Source of the DNA: Microbacterium sp. SORGH_AS_0969
GTDB taxonomy: Bacteria; Actinomycetota; Actinomycetes; Actinomycetales; Microbacteriaceae
DNA: 64,000 nucleotides
Reading direction: 5' to 3'
Assembly (NCBI RefSeq): GCF_030818255.1
Contig: NZ_JAUTAG010000001.1
Coordinates: 1,116,001 to 1,180,000, forward strand
Made by a program: the position numbers and the translations under genes. Positions 50,196 to 59,356 of the stretch are shown one piece after another. Below the pieces are notes generated by a model. That model saw only the letters and a program-made list of their open reading frames with translations. It was not told where the DNA came from and did no database searches. The first letter of the stretch is position 1. Each line of letters opens with the position of its first letter.

Positions 50196-53144
50196 CCCAC
50201 CTCGGCGACCCCTCCCCCGGTTCCGCTTCCCGCCTGGCCCCTCGCGCATGGCTGCGCACCGACGCCCCCGCACAGAGCCTCGACGGTGACTGGGCGTTCC
50301 GCCTGCACCCCGAAGACCCCGCTGACGACATCGACGGTCCACCGCCGTTCGCCGCGGTCGACGCCGACGTGTCGTCGTGGGCGAGCATTCCCGTTCCCTC
50401 GCACTGGGGTCTGCACGGCCATGGCCACCCCACCTACACGAACATCCGGTACCCGTTCCCGCTCGACCCGCCGCACGTGCCCGACGCCAACCCCACCGGA
50501 GATCACCGGCGCGTGTTCGAGTGGCATCCGTCGTTCTGCCCGGGCGGGCGCACGCTGCTGCGGTTCGAGGGCGTCGAGTCGCTCGCGACCGTGTGGCTGA
50601 ACGGCACCGAGATCGGGTGGTTCACCGGCAGCCGCCTGATGACCGAGTTCGACATCACCGACCATCTCGTCGACGGCGAGAACGTGCTCGCCGTGCGCGT
50701 GCACCAGTGGTCGGCTGCGAGCTATCTCGAAGATCAGGATCAGTGGTGGCTCCCGGGCATCTTCCGCAGCGTGTCGCTGCAGGGGCGTCCCGCGAACGGA
50801 CTCGACGACGTGTTCGTGCGGGGCGACCGCGACCCCGCGACGGGAGCCGGCGTTCTCGACGTGCAGCCCCGCGGCGGCTTCCCCGTGACCGTGCGCGTGC
50901 CCGAGCTCGGCATCGACGAGACGTGGGCCTCGGCGGGCGAAGTGGTCCCCCTCGCAATCGACGCGGTCGACGCCTGGACGGCCGAGACACCCCGCCTCTA
51001 CGACGTGGAGGTGTCGACGGATGCCGAGACCGTTCGGCTGCGCGTCGGCTTCCGCCGCGTCGAGGTCGTCGGCGATCGCTTGCTCGCTGACGGTCGTCCC
51101 CTCGTCTTCCGCGGGGTGAACCGGCACGAGACCGACCCCGACCGCGGCCGTGTCTTCGATGAGGACTACGTACGGGGCGAGCTCGCGCTCATGCGCCGGC
51201 ACAACATCACCGCCATCCGCACCGCCCACCAGCCCCCGCACCCGCGCGTGCTCGAGCTGGCCGACGAGATGGGCTTCTGGGTCGTCCTGGAGTGCGACCT
51301 CGAGACGCACGGCTTCTGGGACGTCGAGTGGAGGGGCAACCCCGCAGAGGATCCCGCCTGGCGCGCGGCGTGCCTCGACCGCGCCCGCCGCACGATCGAG
51401 CGCGACAAGAACCACGCGAGCGTGGTGATGTGGTCGCTCGGCAATGAGTCGGGCACCGGTCGCAACCTCGCCGAGATGGCCGGGTGGATCCGCGAGCGCG
51501 ACGACTCCCGCCCGATCCACTACGAGGGCGACACCGGCGGGGCGTACACCGACGTGTACTCGCGCATGTATCCGACGATGGAGGAGATCGCCTCGATCTG
51601 CGGCGAGCAGACCATGCCCGTGCACGAGGTCGGCGCCGCCGAGGGTGCCCGCCAGCGCGCGAAGCCTTTCGTGCTGTGCGAGTTCGGGCACGCGATGGGC
51701 AACGGCCCGGGCTCCCTCGCCGACTACGACGCGCTCGTGGAGAAGTACCCGCGGCTGCACGGCGGCTTCGTGTGGGAGTGGCGGGATCACGGCATCCGCG
51801 CCCGCACGGACGACGGCACCGAGTTCTTCGCCTACGGCGGCGACTTCGGCGAGCCCGTGCACGACGGGGTCTACCTGATGGACGGCCTCGTGCTCTCGGA
51901 CGGCACCCCCTCGCCGGGCCTCGGCGAGCTGGCCGCGGTCTGGGCGCCCGTCGTGCTGGAGCACCTCGACGGCGACACCTGGCGGGTGCGCAACCGCCAG
52001 CACACGCTCGGCACCGACCACCTCGAGCTGCGCTGGCGCGTCGAAGACGACGGCATCCGCGTCGCCTCGGGCGCGCTCGACCTGCCGACCCTCGCCCCGG
52101 GTGCCGAGGGCATCGTCGAACTGCCCGAGATCCCGGATGCCACGACCGAGCGCTGGGTGACCCTCGAGGTCGCGCTGCGCGAGGGGTCGCCGTGGGCGCC
52201 GGCGGGTCACGTCGTCTCGCGAGCCCAGGCTCAGCTGCATATCGCCACCCCTCGACCGGCCCGCCCCGCCGGAGGCGGCTGGAGCGGCGATGCTCTGGGC
52301 GACGCGGTGTTCGACCGACGCGGGGGGCTCGTCCGCTGGCGCGACCTCGAGGTCTCGGGTCCGCTGCCCGAGCTGTGGCGCGCGCCGACCGAGAACGATC
52401 AACTCGACGGTCAGGGCTCGTACGAGACGGCCGACCCGGCCCTGACCCACGGACGCGGCGACGAAGACACGCCGGCATCATCGGTCCGCTGGCTCGAGCG
52501 CGGGCCTCGACCGTCTGCAGCACCGGGTGTTGTCGGTGGAGCGCACGGAGGCCGGGCTCGTGCAGCGCGTGCGGTCGATGGCCGCGCACAGCGCGCAGGG
52601 CATCGAGACCACGTTCTCGTGGCGACTCGACGGCGAGGGTCTGCGGCTGCACACCGACATCCGCCCCTTCGGTCCGTGGGACTGCACGTGGCCGCGCGTC
52701 GGTGCGCGCTTCGGATTGCCGGGCGCCCTCGCCGACGAGCGGGTGGAATGGTTCGGCACCGGGCCCGCGGAGTCGTACGCCGACAGCGCCGAGGCCGCGT
52801 ACGTCGGCCGCTTCTCCTCTGCCGTAGACGACCTCGGCGTCTCGTACGGCCGGCCGCAGGAGACCGGCCATCGTCCAGGCCTGCGCGCCCTCGACCTCGG
52901 CCCGCTGCACCTGCGCGCGGTCGCGTCGGGCTCGACCGGCCTGCCCGGCTTCCAGCTCGATCGCCACACGGCGCAGGAGCGCACCGGCGTCGCCCACCCG
53001 CACGAGCTGCCGCCCTCGAGCGGCCTCTGGCTGTATCTCGATGCGGCGCAGCACGGCCTCGGCTCGCGCGCGTGCGGTCCCGACGTGCTCCCCCGCTACG
53101 CGCTCTGGCCACGGGCGGTGTCGTGGACGGTGGTGTTCGAGTAG
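50192..53144 (+). pseudogene. GH2 beta-galactosidase (LacZ-like), interrupted by a one-base frameshift
   Basis: Starts at the ATG overlapping nagB stop. Sugar-binding domain (PVPSHWGLHGHGHPTYTNIR), immunoglobulin domain, and the GH2 barrel with VMWSLGNESGTGRNLAEMAG (acid/base Glu) and PFVLCEFGHAMGNGPGSLAD (nucleophile Glu), then DUF4981 region. At GGG 52502-52504 the frame is lost; the +1 frame resumes at once with LDRLQHRVLSVERTEAGLVQ and runs through the C-terminal Bgal_small_N domain (RFGLPGALADERVEWFGTGP) to 53144. One extra G explains it. Restored length about 983 residues, normal for the family. It should release terminal beta-galactose inside the cell. Confidence 0.9.
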
Positions 53145-53216
53145 GGGTTCGTGCGCCTCGGTTCCCCGTGCCTGCTGAGCCGAAACCCCGCCCGACCCGA
53201 GACCCCGGCCCCCGCC

Positions 53217-53316
53217 CGAGGTCCCTGTCCCGCTGGAGGCCCCTGTCCCGCCCGAGGTCCCTGTCCCGCCCGAGGTCCCCGTCCCGCCCGAGGTCCCTGA
53301 GCTCGTCGAAGGGACC
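53217..53316. repeat. 18-bp minisatellite ending in a REP-like palindrome
   Basis: Four units of about CGAGGTCCCTGTCCCGCC at 53217-53288 and a partial fifth that merges with the REP-like palindrome GGTCCCTGAG...GAAGGGACC at 53292-53316. Located in the 300-bp spacer between the beta-galactosidase and citrate synthase genes; the rest of that spacer (53145-53445) shows no supported gene. The unit looks derived from the left arm of the palindrome. Confidence 0.8.
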
Positions 53317-53445
53317 GGGACCAGCCGCGAGGCCCCGTACCGTCCCGCGGACTCCGTCGCCGACACGCCGCCCCGGGCCCGTGCCCACCGGCGTGTCGCC
53401 CACCGACTCCGCCTGACGGCACACCCGCCGGCACCGCCGCCCGGA

Positions 53446-54534
53446 TCACACCGCCCGCACCGCGGGCCCCACGTACCGCGCCGACGGCCGGATGATCTTC
53501 CTGTCGCGCGCCTGCTCCAGCACGTGCGCCGTCCAGCCGATCGTGCGCGCGAGCGCGAAAGTGGGCGTGAACAGGTCGCGCGGGATCCCGCACTGCTCCA
53601 TCACGACCGCCGCGTAGAACTCGACGTTCGCGTGCAGGGGGCGGTCAGGGCGATGCGCCGCCAGCTGCCGTTCGGCCTCTTCCTGAAAGGCCAGGGCCTG
53701 CGCGACGCGGTCGCCACCCAATCCGCGCGCGACCTCGCGCAGGAGCTCCGAGCGCGGATCGGCCGTGCGATAGACCGCGTGCCCGAACCCCATGAGCCGA
53801 CGCCCCGCGGCGAGTTCCCCCGCGATCCAGCTCGCCGGATCGCCGCCCGCGCGGTCGAGGCTGTCGAGTGCCCGGGCGGGCGCGCCCCCGTGCAGCGGCC
53901 CCGACAGCGCGCCGACGGCACCGGTGAGGCAGGATGCCATGTCTGCCCCGGTCGACGCGATGACCCGGGCCGTGAACGTCGAGGCGTTGAAGCCGTGGTC
54001 CATCGCCGTGATGAGGTACGCCGACAGCGCGCGCTCGTGCGCGGCGTCGGGCGCGACGCCCGTGACCCGTTCGAGGTAGTCGGCGACCACGCCTCCCCCG
54101 CCCCCGGATCCCTCGCCGACGAGAGCGACCGGTGCCATCGCCGCGAAGGCGATCGCCTCGCCGAGCCGGTCCTCCTCCCCGAGGTCGTACAGGGCAGCCG
54201 AACGACGGACGGATGCCGCGAGCGTCCAGGCCGCGCGCAGGCGCGCGAGCGGCTGGTCGGTCTGGTCCGCGACCGCGGCAAGGAGTTCCGGCATCCGAGG
54301 ATCCGTGAGGGTGTCCGCGATGCGTTCGGCGAAGGCGGCAGCTGCCGCGGCGTCGGGGAGGTCACCCACGACGAGCAGATGCCAGACGTCTTCGAAGGAT
54401 CGCTCGCGGGCGAGCTCGACGGCCGAGTGACCGCGGTACTGGTAGTACCCGGCTTCGCCGTTGACGTCACTGATGGCGGTCTCGGCGGCGACGACGCCGT
54501 TGAGTCCGCGGGGCACATCGATCAGGTCGCTCAT
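53446..54534 (-). CDS. citrate synthase / 2-methylcitrate synthase family protein
   Basis: 362 residues from the ATG at 54534. Citrate synthase fold: GLNGVVAAETAISDVNGEAG, YYQYRGHSAVELARERSFED, MDHGFNASTFTARVIAS (first His), LSGPLHGGAPARALDSLDRA, LMGFGHAVYRTADPR (second His) and LHANVEFYAAVVMEQCGI, where the usual Asp is Glu. Divergent from a paralogue with an HTH domain. This pair is common in Actinobacteria; substrate could be acetyl-CoA or propionyl-CoA with oxaloacetate. Confidence 0.85.
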   Translation of the reverse strand: MSDLIDVPRGLNGVVAAETAISDVNGEAGYYQYRGHSAVELARERSFEDVWHLLVVGDLPDAAAAAAFAERIADTLTDPRMPELLAAVADQTDQPLARLRAAWTLAASVRRSAALYDLGEEDRLGEAIAFAAMAPVALVGEGSGGGGGVVADYLERVTGVAPDAAHERALSAYLITAMDHGFNASTFTARVIASTGADMASCLTGAVGALSGPLHGGAPARALDSLDRAGGDPASWIAGELAAGRRLMGFGHAVYRTADPRSELLREVARGLGGDRVAQALAFQEEAERQLAAHRPDRPLHANVEFYAAVVMEQCGIPRDLFTPTFALARTIGWTAHVLEQARDRKIIRPSARYVGPAVRAV

Positions 54535-54566
54535 GCGCTCAGTGTGCGAACATGACGCGGACAGCG

Positions 54567-54576
54567 TCAACGTTGA
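54567..54576. promoter_or_regulatory. palindrome in the divergent citrate synthase promoter
   Basis: TCAACGTTGA is a perfect 10-bp palindrome in the 52-bp gap between the two divergent citrate synthase genes. It would overlap both promoters and could be the site of the HTH domain of the paralogue, an inference from position. Confidence 0.4.
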
Positions 54577-54586
54577 TCGGATCAAT

Positions 54587-55765
54587 ATGGCATCCTCGCT
54601 CCCCCGTCTCACCGCCGCTCAGGTGGCCGCCCGCCTCGGCGTCAAGTCGCAGACCGTGTACGCGTACGTGTCGCGGGGTCTGCTCCGCCGCGAGCGCGAC
54701 GCGCACGGCTCCACCTTCGACGCGCTCGAGGTCGAGGCCTTCGCCGGAGCGCGACGTCGCTCGGCACCGGCGGTCGTTCACCCGACCACCGGGATGCCGC
54801 TCGCCGTCGTGCACACCGACATCGCCGACATCGAAGACGGTGAGCTGCTCTACCGCGGCCGCCGCGCCCGAGATCTCACCGACCGTCCGTTCGCCGAGAT
54901 CGTGGAGTGGCTGTGGGACGCCGAGCGGGTGGACGCCCCCGATCCCGCGATCGGCAGCGCGCGCGAGATGGTCGCGGCCCTTCCCCCTCACGCCGGCGCA
55001 ATGGACCGTCTTCGCGCGGCCCTCACCGGCTTCGCCGCCGACGACCCCCTGCGCCACGATGCCTCGTCGGCCACGCTGCACCGTATCGGCTGGACGCTTC
55101 TGACAGGCCTGCCGGTCGCCCTCGGCGGCGACCCGCACGGCGATATCGCGCGGTCGCTCGTGAGCGCGTGGCGTCCGGGGGCCGACGAGGCGACCGTCGC
55201 CGCCGTGAATGCGGCGCTGATCCTCCTGATCGACCACGACCTCGCCGTGTCCACCTTCGCCGCGCGCGTCGCCGCGTCGGCGCGCGCCGACGGGTACGCC
55301 GCGGTGAGCGCCGCGCTCGGCGCCGCGGATTCCCCGCTGCACATCTCCGCGGCGGCGCGGACCGCGCGCCTCTTCGCGCGCGTGCGGCGGGGCCTCGAAC
55401 CCGAGCGGGCACTGACCGAAGCGCTGCAGGACGGCAACGGCATCCCGGGCTTCGGCCACCCCCTCTATCCCGGGATCGACGATCGGGCCGACGCCCTGTT
55501 CTCGTTCGTCGAGCGCCTTCCCGACGGAGAGGCGACGATGGATGCCGTGCGCCGCCTCAGCGACGTCGTCGCCGACCGCACCCGCCTGCGCCCGAACGTC
55601 GATCTGGCGCTGGCGGCGTTGGCATCCGGAGCCCGCCTTCCCGACGACGCGGCGAGCACGTTCTTCGTCGTGGGGCGCCTCGCGGGCTGGATCGCGCACA
55701 TCCGGGCCGAGTACGCCGAGCAGGCGATGCGGTTGCGCCCGCGGGGCGAGTACGTGGGGCGTTGA
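54587..55765 (+). CDS. HTH-citrate synthase fusion protein
   Basis: 392 residues from the ATG at 54587. Residues 7-55 are a MerR/excisionase-like HTH (LTAAQVAARLGVKSQTVYAY, VSRGLLRRERDAHGSTFDAL). The rest is a citrate synthase domain: IEDGELLYRGRRARDLTDRP, IDHDLAVSTFAARVAAS (His), GIPGFGHPLYPGIDDRADAL (His) and LRPNVDLALAALA (Asp), so the catalytic triad is present. It may be an enzyme, a metabolite-sensing regulator, or both. Confidence 0.85.
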   Translation: MASSLPRLTAAQVAARLGVKSQTVYAYVSRGLLRRERDAHGSTFDALEVEAFAGARRRSAPAVVHPTTGMPLAVVHTDIADIEDGELLYRGRRARDLTDRPFAEIVEWLWDAERVDAPDPAIGSAREMVAALPPHAGAMDRLRAALTGFAADDPLRHDASSATLHRIGWTLLTGLPVALGGDPHGDIARSLVSAWRPGADEATVAAVNAALILLIDHDLAVSTFAARVAASARADGYAAVSAALGAADSPLHISAAARTARLFARVRRGLEPERALTEALQDGNGIPGFGHPLYPGIDDRADALFSFVERLPDGEATMDAVRRLSDVVADRTRLRPNVDLALAALASGARLPDDAASTFFVVGRLAGWIAHIRAEYAEQAMRLRPRGEYVGR

Positions 55766-55858
55766 GTCGCGCCGGTTCGGACGAATTCACTCGAGCGGAG
55801 AGGTGAAAGTCGCCCCTCGCCGCCTCGACCTCGCCATCTGCCTGGCTAGGTTGCCAGC

Positions 55859-56110
55859 ATGATGTACAACGTCCTCGAAGCGCGGAACAGTCTGTCGAAG
55901 CTGATCGCCGACGTCGAATCAGGGATCGAGGTGACGATCGCTCGCCGCGGGGTTCCGGTCGCGCGACTCGTTCCGGTCGATGCCGCGCCGCAGCGTCCGC
56001 GAAACGCCTTCGCGACGTGGCTCCAGGAGCACCCGCTCACGCCCGAGCGGGCTCGTCCCGCCGACGAGATCGAGGCGATCATCGCCGAGAACCGGGCCGC
56101 GGGGGCGTGA
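55859..56110 (+). CDS. Phd/YefM family antitoxin
   Basis: 83 residues (82 from the second ATG). Phd fold: MMYNVLEARNSLSKLIADVE, GIEVTIARRGVPVARLVPVD, matching the family's N-terminal DNA-binding region. The acidic/Pro-rich tail (HPLTPERARPADEIEAIIAE) would wrap the toxin. Stop overlaps the PIN toxin start (GTGA). The pair probably autoregulates. Confidence 0.85.
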   Translation: MMYNVLEARNSLSKLIADVESGIEVTIARRGVPVARLVPVDAAPQRPRNAFATWLQEHPLTPERARPADEIEAIIAENRAAGA

Positions 56111-56502
56111 TCTACGTCGACAGCTGTCTGGTCATCTACGCCGTGGAGCGCGACGACCACATCGGTGATCGGGCGCGCAGCGCGCTCGCCACCGCGGAGG
56201 CGAGCGTCGCGACGAGTCCTCTCGCGGTGCTCGAATCTCTGGTCAAGCCGATGAGAGACGGCGATGCCGACGCGCAACTGCGCATGTGGAGCGCGTTCGA
56301 TGCCTTCGAGTTGTTGCTCGCGGAGCCGGACGCCTACCTCGATGCGGCGTTGCTTCGCGCCCGTTACCCCGGTCTCTCGACGGCGGATGCGCTTCATCTC
56401 GGGATCGCTCGGCAGTCGGGCTGCACGGCGTTCTGGACGAACGACGCGCGGCTGCAAGCGGCATCCGGTGGCCTGGCAGTCGACGTGATCGGGCGAGGCT
56501 AG
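56107..56502 (+). CDS. PIN-domain toxin (VapC-like ribonuclease)
   Basis: 131 residues from GTG. PIN motifs: VIYVDSCLVIYAVERDD (first Asp), SPLAVLESLVKPM (Glu), LSTADALHLGIARQSGCTAF (Asp) and FWTNDARLQAAS (last Asp), giving the acidic metal site. VapC toxins cleave tRNA or rRNA. Paired with the Phd-type antitoxin directly upstream. Confidence 0.88.
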   Translation: MIYVDSCLVIYAVERDDHIGDRARSALATAEASVATSPLAVLESLVKPMRDGDADAQLRMWSAFDAFELLLAEPDAYLDAALLRARYPGLSTADALHLGIARQSGCTAFWTNDARLQAASGGLAVDVIGRG

Positions 56503-56506
56503 TGGC

Positions 56507-57541
56507 TCACCGGTTCTCCCAGCCGCGCGCCATCTCGACCACCGCGGCCACGGCAGCCTCGGTATCGGCGGGCGACCCACCGGCGCGACCGGCGACGAGC
56601 CCCGCGACGAACGCACTCAGCGGAGCAGCCGGGCGAGCCACACCGTTCGCGACGTCGCGCGCGAGGTCGAGGACCAGCGAGATGGGGATGTCGCCCTCGC
56701 TCAGGCCGAAGCGTTCCGCGAGAGCGGCACTCCAGTCGTTCAGCGCCTCGGGCGGCAGGGTACGGGATTCGGTCATGGCTCCTCCTCGGGCTGCTCGAAG
56801 ATCGTCCCACGTGTCGACGTCGCGCGTCAGGGCCGGGTCGACGGCGATCGGCTCGACGCGGAGTCCGCCGAGCAGCGCCCGCATGGAGGCATCCCGTCCT
56901 CGATCGAGGAGACCGGATGCCGCCGCCCGCAGCGCGGCGGTCCGGTAGCGGCCGATGAGCCACTGGCGTCGACCGTCATCGAGGCACGCCCCGTCGACGC
57001 CCGTCGGGAGCGGGTCGGGCAGCGCGGCGACGGCCGGGATCGCGGTCGGCAGGTCGCAGGCGAGCACGAACACGTCGGCGGCGTCGACGAGCGGGAGAGC
57101 AGCCACGATCGCGGCGACCGGTCCACCGAAGGGCGGGTCTTCGCGCGTCCACGTGACGGCGAGGTCATCGTCGAGTCGTGGGCCGGCGACCACGACGTTG
57201 CTCGCGCCGCCCGCGCGGACCGCGTCGTATCCCGCGCGCAGCAGCGTCCGGCCGTCGACCTCGAAGAGCGGCTTGGCGGCGCCGTCCACGCGCGATGCGC
57301 GGCCCCCGGCCAGCAGGATCGCGTCGACGCTCACCACCGGGTCCGCCCGCGCAGGGCCCGTCTCCGCAGGGTCCGTCTCCGCAGGGCCCGTCACCACCAA
57401 GTCCGTCACGGCAGGGCCCGCCACCCCAGGGGCCGTTACCTCAGGGGCCGTTACCTCAGGGGCCGTCACCGCAGGGCCCGCCCCCGCAAGGCCCGTCGCC
57501 CCAGGGCCCGTCACCGCAGGGCCCGTCACCCCAGGGCCCAT
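56507..57541 (-). CDS. mobA: molybdenum cofactor guanylyltransferase fused to DUF6457, with repetitive N-terminus
   Basis: Up to 344 residues from an ATG at 57541 that overlaps the moeA stop (TGATG). The first 70 residues are thirteen-plus pentapeptide repeats of the type TGPAV/TAPEV; the conserved domain begins at SVDAILLAGGRASRVDGAAK (GTG at 57334 is an alternative start). MobA motifs: AKPLFEVDGRTLL, DPPFGGPVAAIVAAL, VLACDLPTA (metal Asp). C-terminal 85 residues (LPPEALNDWSAALAERFGLS onward) are DUF6457. Makes Mo-molybdopterin guanine dinucleotide. Downstream of moeA. Confidence 0.8.
   Translation of the reverse strand: MGPGVTGPAVTGPGATGLAGAGPAVTAPEVTAPEVTAPGVAGPAVTDLVVTGPAETDPAETGPARADPVVSVDAILLAGGRASRVDGAAKPLFEVDGRTLLRAGYDAVRAGGASNVVVAGPRLDDDLAVTWTREDPPFGGPVAAIVAALPLVDAADVFVLACDLPTAIPAVAALPDPLPTGVDGACLDDGRRQWLIGRYRTAALRAAASGLLDRGRDASMRALLGGLRVEPIAVDPALTRDVDTWDDLRAARGGAMTESRTLPPEALNDWSAALAERFGLSEGDIPISLVLDLARDVANGVARPAAPLSAFVAGLVAGRAGGSPADTEAAVAAVVEMARGWENR
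57332..57541. repeat. 15-bp minisatellite at the moeA-mobA junction
   Basis: About fourteen 15-bp units, of the form GGGCCCGTCACCGCA on the plus strand, with variants, encoding pentapeptides such as TGPAV in the mobA frame. No unit breaks the frame. The array fills the 207 bp between the moeA stop and the conserved start of the MobA domain. Confidence 0.85.
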
Positions 57542-58728
57542 CACCACCGGGTCACCGTCACGAGGTCGCCGGCCACGAGGTCGCGGTCGCTCGGCGGGAT
57601 GATCGCAAGGCCCTCGGCCTCGCCGAGGCCGCGGGTTCCGTGCGCCGTCGGCAGAGCCGTCCACCGGGCGGGGTCGGAGCGGTCGAGGCGCACCGGCACG
57701 TACTGAACGCGCTCCGGTCGGGCGCGACGATCCGCGGCGAGCGCGACGCACAGCGTCTCGCGGCCGAGGTCGGCATCACCCTCGAGGGCGCGCAGCGCCG
57801 GTCGCACGAACAGCTCGAACGACACCGCGGCGCTCACGGGGTTCCCGGGCAGACCGAACAACAGGGTGCCCGAGGGCGTGCTCCCGAAGCCCTGCGGTTT
57901 CCCCGGCTGCATCCGCACGCGGTCGAAGCGCATCAGATCGCCGAGCGTGTTCTTCACGACCTCGTAGGCGCCCGCGCTGACCCCGCCGGAGAAGACGACG
58001 ACCTCGGCGCCCGCAGCTTCGGCGGCGGCGATGGCCTCGCGCGGCCCGTCGCCCTCGTCGCCGACACTCGTGCGCAGCACGATCTCGGCCCCGGCCTCTT
58101 CCGCGAGACCGGCGAGGAGCACGCTGTTCGACTCGGGGATCTGCCCGCGGCGCAGCGGTTCACCGGCCGGCCGCAGCTCGGAGCCGGTCGAGACCACGGC
58201 CACGCGCGGCGCGCGCGACACCGAGACCGTCCCGACACCCGCTGCGGCGATCGCACCGAGCCGAGCGGCGGTCAGTCGCACGCCCTCCGCGACGACGAGG
58301 TCGCCCTCTCGGACATCCGAGCCGCGGCGGCGAATATGCGCTCCGGGGCCGCGCGGAGCGGCGAGGACCGTGACGTCCCCGAGTCCACCGGCGAGCCCGC
58401 GTTCGGTGTCTTCGAACGGGACGACCGCGGTGGCGTCGGTCGGCACGGGCGCGCCCGTCATGATGCGCGCGGCTTCGCCGGCATCCATCCTCGGATCGTC
58501 CTGCGTGCCCGCGGGGAGGTCGGCGATCACCCGCAGCGTGGCCGGGCCGGTGATCTCGCGCACCGCGAAGCCGTCCATCGCGGAGCTGTCGAATCCGGGG
58601 ACGTCGACCTCGGCGAGAACAGGATGCCGCAGCACCCGGCCGCGCGCCTCCGCCACACCACGCGGCTCGGGCTCGAGGGGTCGCACGGCCGAGAGGATCG
58701 CCGCGAGGTGTTCGGTGACGTCGATCAC
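57541..58728 (-). CDS. moeA: molybdopterin molybdenumtransferase
   Basis: 395 residues. MoeA domains: PHPVLAEVDVPGFDSSAMDG-like N-terminal region (PGFDSSAMDGFAVR), AARIMTGAPVPTDATAVVPF, VSRAPRVAVVSTGSELRPAG, IPESNSVLLAGLAEEAGAEI, VFSGGVSAGAYEVVKNTLGD, KPQGFGSTPSGTLLFGLPGNPVSA region and a C-terminal domain IV. Inserts molybdate into molybdopterin. Followed immediately by mobA. Confidence 0.92.
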   Translation of the reverse strand: MIDVTEHLAAILSAVRPLEPEPRGVAEARGRVLRHPVLAEVDVPGFDSSAMDGFAVREITGPATLRVIADLPAGTQDDPRMDAGEAARIMTGAPVPTDATAVVPFEDTERGLAGGLGDVTVLAAPRGPGAHIRRRGSDVREGDLVVAEGVRLTAARLGAIAAAGVGTVSVSRAPRVAVVSTGSELRPAGEPLRRGQIPESNSVLLAGLAEEAGAEIVLRTSVGDEGDGPREAIAAAEAAGAEVVVFSGGVSAGAYEVVKNTLGDLMRFDRVRMQPGKPQGFGSTPSGTLLFGLPGNPVSAAVSFELFVRPALRALEGDADLGRETLCVALAADRRARPERVQYVPVRLDRSDPARWTALPTAHGTRGLGEAEGLAIIPPSDRDLVAGDLVTVTRW

Positions 58729-58777
58729 GCGATCGATCCGAGGCGAGCGAGGGGCATGGACTCAGCGTAGGCGCGGG

Positions 58778-59236
58778 TCAGAGGTCGAAGCGATGCGGGA
58801 TCGCGCCGTCGCCGTCGCGATAGGGCGCGAACCCCATCGCCGTGTAGTAGGCGAGCCCGGGAGCATTGTCAGCCCGGATCGTGGCATCGATGTGGCGCAA
58901 GCCCGCGGCTTCGGCGGCGGCCAGCGATCGCGCGAACAGGCTGCGTCCGATGCCGCTGCGGCCGACCTCGGGATGGATGTGCGTTCCGATGATGCCCCAG
59001 CCCGTCTCGACCCCGTAGGGGTTGCCCGGCCACGCCCGCTTGAGCGATTGAAAGCCCACCACGACGCCGTCGCGGTCGGCGACGGTGCACGAGATCGTGT
59101 GCTCGGCGTCGAAGTAGCGCTCCTCGACGAGGGCGGCGTCGACCGGCGACGGCCGGAGGCCCGCGCGATGGATCGCATTCTGCACCTCGACCATCGCGTC
59201 GATGTCGGCGGGTCGCGCTTCGCGAAACTCGATCAT
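58778..59236 (-). CDS. GNAT family N-acetyltransferase
   Basis: 152 residues from the ATG at 59236. IEFREARPADIDAMVEVQNA at the start, IHPEVGRSGIGRSLFARSLA (acetyl-CoA pyrophosphate loop RxxGIG), and ADNAPGLAYYTAMGFAPYRD as in standard GNATs. Acceptor unknown. Separate from moeA by 49 bp. Confidence 0.82.
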   Translation of the reverse strand: MIEFREARPADIDAMVEVQNAIHRAGLRPSPVDAALVEERYFDAEHTISCTVADRDGVVVGFQSLKRAWPGNPYGVETGWGIIGTHIHPEVGRSGIGRSLFARSLAAAEAAGLRHIDATIRADNAPGLAYYTAMGFAPYRDGDGAIPHRFDL

Positions 59237-59356
59237 GCCGCCATCCTCGCAGCCCGCTCCGACATCGGCGGCGCCCGCGGGGGCCTCTGGTGCGTGCAGA
59301 ATCTGGGCCGCGCCGCGAACCGTGGCTCCCACCGCCTGTCCCCACCACGATGCCGA

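Noticed and set aside
57349..57550. CRISPR or PE/PGRS-like gene at the moeA-mobA repeats
   Set aside because: 15-bp units without spacers; pentapeptide coding only as a possible extension of MobA.
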